A stretch of DNA of 64,000 bases from the NCBI RefSeq assembly GCF_900188105.1, contig NZ_FZNP01000001.1, positions 744,001 to 808,000 of the forward strand, written 5' to 3'. Source of the stretch: Actinomadura mexicana. GTDB lineage: Bacteria; Actinomycetota; Actinomycetes; Streptosporangiales; Streptosporangiaceae. The notes under the pieces are model-generated. The model had not been told where the DNA came from. It saw nothing but the letters and a program-made list of their open reading frames with translations, and searched no databases. Positions 60,611 to 64,000 of the stretch are shown here, one piece after another (within the stretch, counting starts at the first letter, position 1; each line of letters starts with the position of its first letter). Position numbers and translations under genes: made by a program.

Positions 60611-61216
60611 TCAGCTGCACAGGGCGCGGGCTTCGACCTTGCCGTTGAACAGCTTGGCGCTCCATCCGCCGCCGTCCCCCCTGGGGGCGTTGGTGAACAC
60701 GTCGTCCAGCGACTCGCCGTAGTTGTTCTTGGGCCAGGTCTTGGCGACGTAGCCGCCGGCGATCGCCTTGGTGCCGCCGGGGCAGAGTGCGGCCGACTCG
60801 CCGTGGGGCGTGCTCTCCGGACCGCCTCTGGCCTGCGGGGCCTGGGATTCGGGCACGCACACCGCGCGGGCGCGGATCGTGCCGGTCAGCAGCCGTGCGA
60901 CCCATCCCCTGCCGTCCAGGGTCGGTCCGTTGGCGGTGACACCGTCGTAGGGGTCGCCGCTCCCCGACTGGCTGAAGCCCGTGCTCTCGAAACCTCCGTT
61001 GAGGACGCGCTTGCTCGCGGGGCAGGTCGCCTGGGAGAGCTGACCCCGCCCGCTCTGCGGGCCGACGACGATCTCGATCTGCGAGACCGGCGCCTTGGCC
61101 GATCGCGGCGCGGACCCGGGTTGGGCCGCCGCGCCCGGCATGGCGGCCGCCAAGGACAGCAGCCCGGCCACCGCGACGGCGGCCGCTGCGGCTCGGGCGG
61201 GCGAAGCGGTCTTCAC
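60611..61216 (-). CDS. Secreted protein with duplicated Cys-bounded domain
   Basis: This 201-residue protein has a signal peptide (about 1-33, ending PGAAAQ). Two related segments of about 58 residues follow, each starting with (T/L)CP and ending ARA(V/L)C: first TCPASKRVLNGGFESTGF, second LCPGGTKAIAGGYVAKTW. Each is framed by two Cys that can form a disulfide. Repeats share GGGW or GRGW and a Lys/Arg-rich end. I do not know the family. GTG 61216 has GGGGAG 6 nt upstream. It is probably exported. Confidence 0.65.
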   Translation of the reverse strand: MKTASPARAAAAAVAVAGLLSLAAAMPGAAAQPGSAPRSAKAPVSQIEIVVGPQSGRGQLSQATCPASKRVLNGGFESTGFSQSGSGDPYDGVTANGPTLDGRGWVARLLTGTIRARAVCVPESQAPQARGGPESTPHGESAALCPGGTKAIAGGYVAKTWPKNNYGESLDDVFTNAPRGDGGGWSAKLFNGKVEARALCS

Positions 61217-61391
61217 ATGCAACTCCCCGGGAGGAACGGAAAAGGACGTCGTGACCACCGCAGGAGTTCCCTACCTCCGACTCCGGTTGCACAGTGTATC
61301 CAAGTCGGCACTCGCAGTGATGTAGCGCGACGGCGACCTTCCGGTGTTCCGACCGTGGGCGGCGAGCGATGGCCGTTCGACGGCCGTTCGA

Positions 61392-62024
61392 CTAGCCCGT
61401 CAGGTGGCGGACGATGCGGCGGAGCTGCTCGGCGTAGCGCTCCTGGAACTCGGGTGACTCCGGGTCCATCCCGAAGACGTGGCGGACGGCGAGCGGCTTG
61501 GTGACCGGCGCCGACACCATCGCCATCACGGCGAACATGATCGCGGCCGGGTCCAGGTCGCCGGGCAGTTCCCCGGCGGCCTGGCGGCGTTCGATGTCGG
61601 ACAGGTCCTCCCGGGGGCCGGGCGGGATGTCGTCCAGGTCCTCGGTGAGGCCGCGCCAGGCGTTCAGCCTCGTGCCGCGGGGGTCGTCCAGGACGTGCCG
61701 CAGGTACCGGACCACGATCTCGTCGAACGGGACGTCCGGGTCGTTGAACTCGGCCTCCCGCGCCAGCCAGCGGCGGTTGAGCTCGCAGTACAGCCCCTCC
61801 TTGCCGCCGAAGTAGTAGTTGATCAGCTGCTTGTTGACGCCGGCGCGGTCGGCGATGTCCTGGACGCGGGCGCCCGCGTAGCCCTTGGCGGAGAACTCCT
61901 CCAGCGCGGCGTCCAGCAGCAGGCGCCGCGACCGCTCGGCGTCGAGCGTGCGCTCGTCCGGGGCGGGGGCGCGCCTCGCCTGCTTCGTCGCCGGCCGCTT
62001 CGTCGGTTCCGTCACGTTCCCCAT
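61392..62024 (-). CDS. TetR family transcriptional regulator
   Basis: This 210-residue protein has a Lys/Arg-rich N-terminal tail, a TetR HTH (about 30-75: RRLLLDAALEEFSAKGYAGA and GVNKQLINYYFGGKEGLY) and a ligand domain. It is divergent from an NmrA-like gene with 73 bp between the start codons and an inverted-repeat operator in that gap. It probably represses itself and the NmrA-like gene. Confidence 0.9.
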   Translation of the reverse strand: MGNVTEPTKRPATKQARRAPAPDERTLDAERSRRLLLDAALEEFSAKGYAGARVQDIADRAGVNKQLINYYFGGKEGLYCELNRRWLAREAEFNDPDVPFDEIVVRYLRHVLDDPRGTRLNAWRGLTEDLDDIPPGPREDLSDIERRQAAGELPGDLDPAAIMFAVMAMVSAPVTKPLAVRHVFGMDPESPEFQERYAEQLRRIVRHLTG

Positions 62025-62045
62025 GGTAGCCGGGCTTCTGAGGAG

Positions 62046-62088
62046 TTCAACCATCCGGCTGTTTGACATGTTCATCTGTTTGGTTGAA
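62046..62088. promoter_or_regulatory. Divergent operator with TTCAACCA / TGGTTGAA arms
   Basis: Arms TTCAACCA (62046-62053) and TGGTTGAA (62081-62088) are perfect inverted repeats, 27 nt apart. Inside lies CTGTTTG twice (62059-62065 and 62076-62082) and a TTGACA box (62063-62068). The site covers the promoters of both the TetR and NmrA-like genes. Confidence 0.65.
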
Positions 62089-62097
62089 GCTAGCGGC

Positions 62098-62919
62098 ATG
62101 ATTCTCGTAACCGGAGCGACCGGCAACGTCGGACGCCACCTCGTCGGCGAGCTGCTCACCGCGGGCGCCGCCGTCCGCGCGCTGTCCCGGGACCCCGCCA
62201 CCGCGAACCTGCCCAGCGAGGCGCAGGTCGCCCGCACCGACGAGATGCCGCTGGACGGCGTCACGTCGCTCTTCCTCAACCCGGCCGTGTTCTGGCACGG
62301 CCTCGGCGACCTGCTCACCCGCGCGGTCGACCACGGCGTCCGGCGCGTCGTCATGCTGTCGTCCGCCGCGGCGCTGGACGACGACCCGTCCAACGAGCTG
62401 GCGGCGCACCACCTCGGCATCGAGCGGGCGATCGAGGCGACGGGGATGGAGTGGACGTTCACGCGTCCCGGCGAGTTCTCCTCCAACGCGCTGGCGTGGC
62501 GCGAGGCGATCCGCGCCGGCGAGCCCGTCCGCGAGCCGTACGCGGCGGCGCGCAGCACGCCGATCCACGAGCGCGACATCGCGGCCGTCGCTGCGAGGGC
62601 CCTGCTCACCGATGCCCTGGTCGGCGCCAAGCCGGTGCTGACCGGTCCCGAGCCGCTCACCCATCCGGAGATGGTCGGACTCATCGGGGAGGCGGCCGGC
62701 CGTCCGGCGCGGTTCGAGGAGGTCACTCCCGAGCAGGCGCGGGAGGAGATGCTCGGCCGCCCCTACATGCGCGAGGGCCTGGTGGACGTCCTGCTGCGCC
62801 TGCGCGCCCGCGCCGTCGACCACCCGGCCGCGCCGTCGGGTGAGGTCGAGCGGATCACCGGCCGCCCAGGGCGGACGTTCAAGGAGTGGGCCGCCGACCA
62901 CGCCCACGACTTCCGCTGA
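62098..62919 (+). CDS. NmrA-like NAD(P)-binding protein
   Basis: This 273-residue protein has a Rossmann fold with the start ILVTGATGNVGRHLVGELL (NAD(P)-binding GATGNVG) and an NmrA-type C-terminal part. It has no Tyr-x3-Lys active site, so it may be a redox sensor or an oxidoreductase-like protein rather than a dehydrogenase. It is adjacent to a divergent TetR gene. Residues 150-250 contain IHERDIAAVAARALL, typical of NmrA proteins. Confidence 0.9.
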   Translation: MILVTGATGNVGRHLVGELLTAGAAVRALSRDPATANLPSEAQVARTDEMPLDGVTSLFLNPAVFWHGLGDLLTRAVDHGVRRVVMLSSAAALDDDPSNELAAHHLGIERAIEATGMEWTFTRPGEFSSNALAWREAIRAGEPVREPYAAARSTPIHERDIAAVAARALLTDALVGAKPVLTGPEPLTHPEMVGLIGEAAGRPARFEEVTPEQAREEMLGRPYMREGLVDVLLRLRARAVDHPAAPSGEVERITGRPGRTFKEWAADHAHDFR

Positions 62920-63009
62920 CCGCGCGCACGCCCTCCACCGACCCCCCGCCGGGCCGCGAGCCTCAGTGCTCGCGGCCCTGCCGCGTGGCGGCCCCTTCGT
63001 CCTGCCCCG

Positions 63010-63561
63010 CTACCCGCGCTCGGCGGCCCGCTCGCGCCCGCCGAGGGACTCGATCTCGCGAGAGGCCCAGTCGAACCAGTCCCGGCGCATCGCGGCGAAC
63101 CGCTTGCCGTACTCGATGACCAGCCGTCCGTAGACGGACAGGTCGTCCTCGCCCCAGTCGACGTTCCTCTCCAGGGCGGTCAGCTCGTCGAGGTACTCCC
63201 CGAGCCCCGCCACGTGCCCGCGCATGTAGCGCCGGGCGTCCTCCGGCTCGACCAGGCCGAGGAAGAAGACCCGCAGCAGCGACTCGTCCTTGCGGCTCCC
63301 CTTCGAGGGGACGTCCACCAGCCAGTGGCGCAGCTCCGCGCGGCCGGACTCGGTGATCCGGTACGCCTTGCGACCGCGGGGCCCCTCCTCGGCGACCTCG
63401 ATCAGCCCGGCGTCGGCGAGCTTGCCCAGCTCGCCGTAGAGCTGGCTCTGCCGGGCCGGCCAGACGTTCCCCAGCGAGATCTCGAACATCTTCAGCAGGT
63501 CGTAGCCGCTGGCGCCGTCCATCTCGGCGATGAGCCCGAGCACCGCATGTCGCAAACTCAT
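63010..63561 (-). CDS. PadR family transcriptional regulator
   Basis: This 183-residue protein has a PadR winged HTH (about 1-80: LRHAVLGLIAEMDGASGYDL and SQLYGELGKLADAGLIEVAE) and the C-terminal PadR helical dimer domain (about 90-180). It is divergent from a membrane protein gene, and two copies of a GACATGTC-containing operator lie in the gap. ATG 63561 is preferred to GTG 63570. Confidence 0.93.
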   Translation of the reverse strand: MSLRHAVLGLIAEMDGASGYDLLKMFEISLGNVWPARQSQLYGELGKLADAGLIEVAEEGPRGRKAYRITESGRAELRHWLVDVPSKGSRKDESLLRVFFLGLVEPEDARRYMRGHVAGLGEYLDELTALERNVDWGEDDLSVYGRLVIEYGKRFAAMRRDWFDWASREIESLGGRERAAERG

Positions 63562-63587
63562 GCTTCGCACTCTAACCCTTCACAGTT

Positions 63588-63637
63588 GACATGTCTAAAT
63601 TGGAATGTTTATCTTCGACATGTCAAAGTTGGAATGT
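63588..63637. promoter_or_regulatory. Direct repeat of a PadR-type operator
   Basis: Two copies of a 21-bp segment, GACATGTCtaaaTTGGAATGT (63588-63608) and GACATGTCaaagTTGGAATGT (63617-63637), differ at two positions and are spaced 29 bp. Each begins with the palindrome GACATGTC and ends in ATGT, like PadR-binding sites (ATGT...ACAT). The gap lies between the PadR gene and the next membrane protein gene. Confidence 0.75.
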
Positions 63638-63657
63638 GAGGCCAGGAGGCCCCGGCC

Positions 63658-64000
63658 ATGCCGAAGTACTACGCCCGAACCTTCCTCCCCTGGATCCTGC
63701 TCGCGGCCGTCAGCGGCTTCGGCGACCGGGCCGGCGCCGTCTCCGGGCTCGTCGCCGCGCTGGCCCTGCTCGGCCAGGACCTGCGCCGGGGCCACCGCGC
63801 CGACTCGCTGCTCCTGGAGATCTCCACCTCGGCCTTCATGGCCGCCCTCACCGCGCTCGCCTTCACCGTCCCCGGTTCGCCGGCGCTGGACTACGGCGCC
63901 TCGCTCGCGATCGGGTGGCTGGGACTCACCGCCTGGGCGACGCTCCTGCTCGGACGCCCCTTCACGGCGGGCATCGCGCGCCGCCAGGTCACCGCGGAGA
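63658..64000 (+). CDS. Membrane protein (cut by window end)
   Basis: This open frame starts at ATG 63658, with CAGGAGG upstream, and runs to the window end. The visible 114 residues have four hydrophobic helices (ILLAAVSGFG, GAVSGLVAALALLG, TSAFMAALTALAF and SLAIGWLGLTAWATLLLG) with the short basic loop QDLRRGHRAD. I do not recognise the family. It is divergent from PadR, with a likely PadR operator between, so PadR probably controls it. Confidence 0.75.
   Translation, partial: MPKYYARTFLPWILLAAVSGFGDRAGAVSGLVAALALLGQDLRRGHRADSLLLEISTSAFMAALTALAFTVPGSPALDYGASLAIGWLGLTAWATLLLGRPFTAGIARRQVTAE

Overview
This is a contiguous piece of a high-GC actinomycete chromosome, mostly housekeeping and conserved-hypothetical genes in short operons. 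The gene set fits a spore-forming or mycelial actinomycete, perhaps of the Actinomadura/Thermomonosporaceae type. It includes NucS, the CysM/CysO/Mec sulfur-carrier system, three MEDS regulators, an XRE/DUF397 pair, SCO5389-like and DUF3039 proteins, a DivIVA coiled-coil protein and a mycobacterial-style ClpS-DUF2017-Mec cluster. The genus is an inference. There is one tRNA (Leu). I see no rRNA, insertion sequence, integrase or CRISPR array.

Layout. 0-9.5 kb: a CitA/CitB-type two-component system (response regulator cut by the window edge), an AmaP/DUF6286 membrane pair, PurU, a lipoprotein esterase, a PLP enzyme, a SIMPL protein, a zinc-finger anti-sigma-like protein, a DUF3618 protein and a Bcp peroxiredoxin. 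9.5-15 kb: tRNA-Leu overlapping the end of an MFS exporter gene, its divergent TetR regulator, then three MEDS-domain partner-switching genes. 15-24.7 kb: rdgB-rph-MBL-murI, a thioesterase, cysM-cysO with a leaderless upstream ORF, mec, DUF2017, clpS, and the NAD salvage pair pncB/pncA, then gluconokinase. 24.7-31 kb: accessory genes (Uma2, XRE/DUF397, an anti-sigma-type ATPase, a helicase behind a secreted M43 protease). 31-45 kb: YqgE/DUF3039, an LPxTG-like protein, malic enzyme, a CnoX-like thioredoxin, a degenerate ABC ATPase with its permease, DUF3817, DUF2127, DUF4230, a thiolase, methylmalonyl-CoA epimerase, a DivIVA-domain protein and an AI-2E family permease. 45-54 kb: two alpha/beta hydrolases, a two-domain 3-hydroxyacyl-CoA dehydrogenase, an LLM oxidoreductase, SCO5389, NucS and a membrane Ser/Thr kinase. 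54-57.3 kb: a lower-GC patch with a KAS III enzyme, a patatin-like protein lacking its nucleophile, and about 0.9 kb without a convincing gene. 57.3-64 kb: a CGNR zinc-finger regulator under a three-half-site operator, several small enzymes and regulators (two TetR, one PadR), a site-2 protease, a secreted protein with an internal duplication, and a membrane protein cut by the window end.

Two themes recur. First, about a dozen genes start 6-8 nt after a TANNNT -10 box, the geometry of leaderless transcripts. Second, several regulators sit beside clear palindromic or directly repeated operators (57190-57268, 62046-62088, 63588-63637). The observations I rate highest are the MFS stop codon lying exactly on the tRNA-Leu anticodon, the KAS III/pseudo-patatin pair, the operator array at the CGNR gene, the leaderless ORF before cysO-cysM, and the degenerate ABC ATPase with its extracytoplasmic-domain permease.
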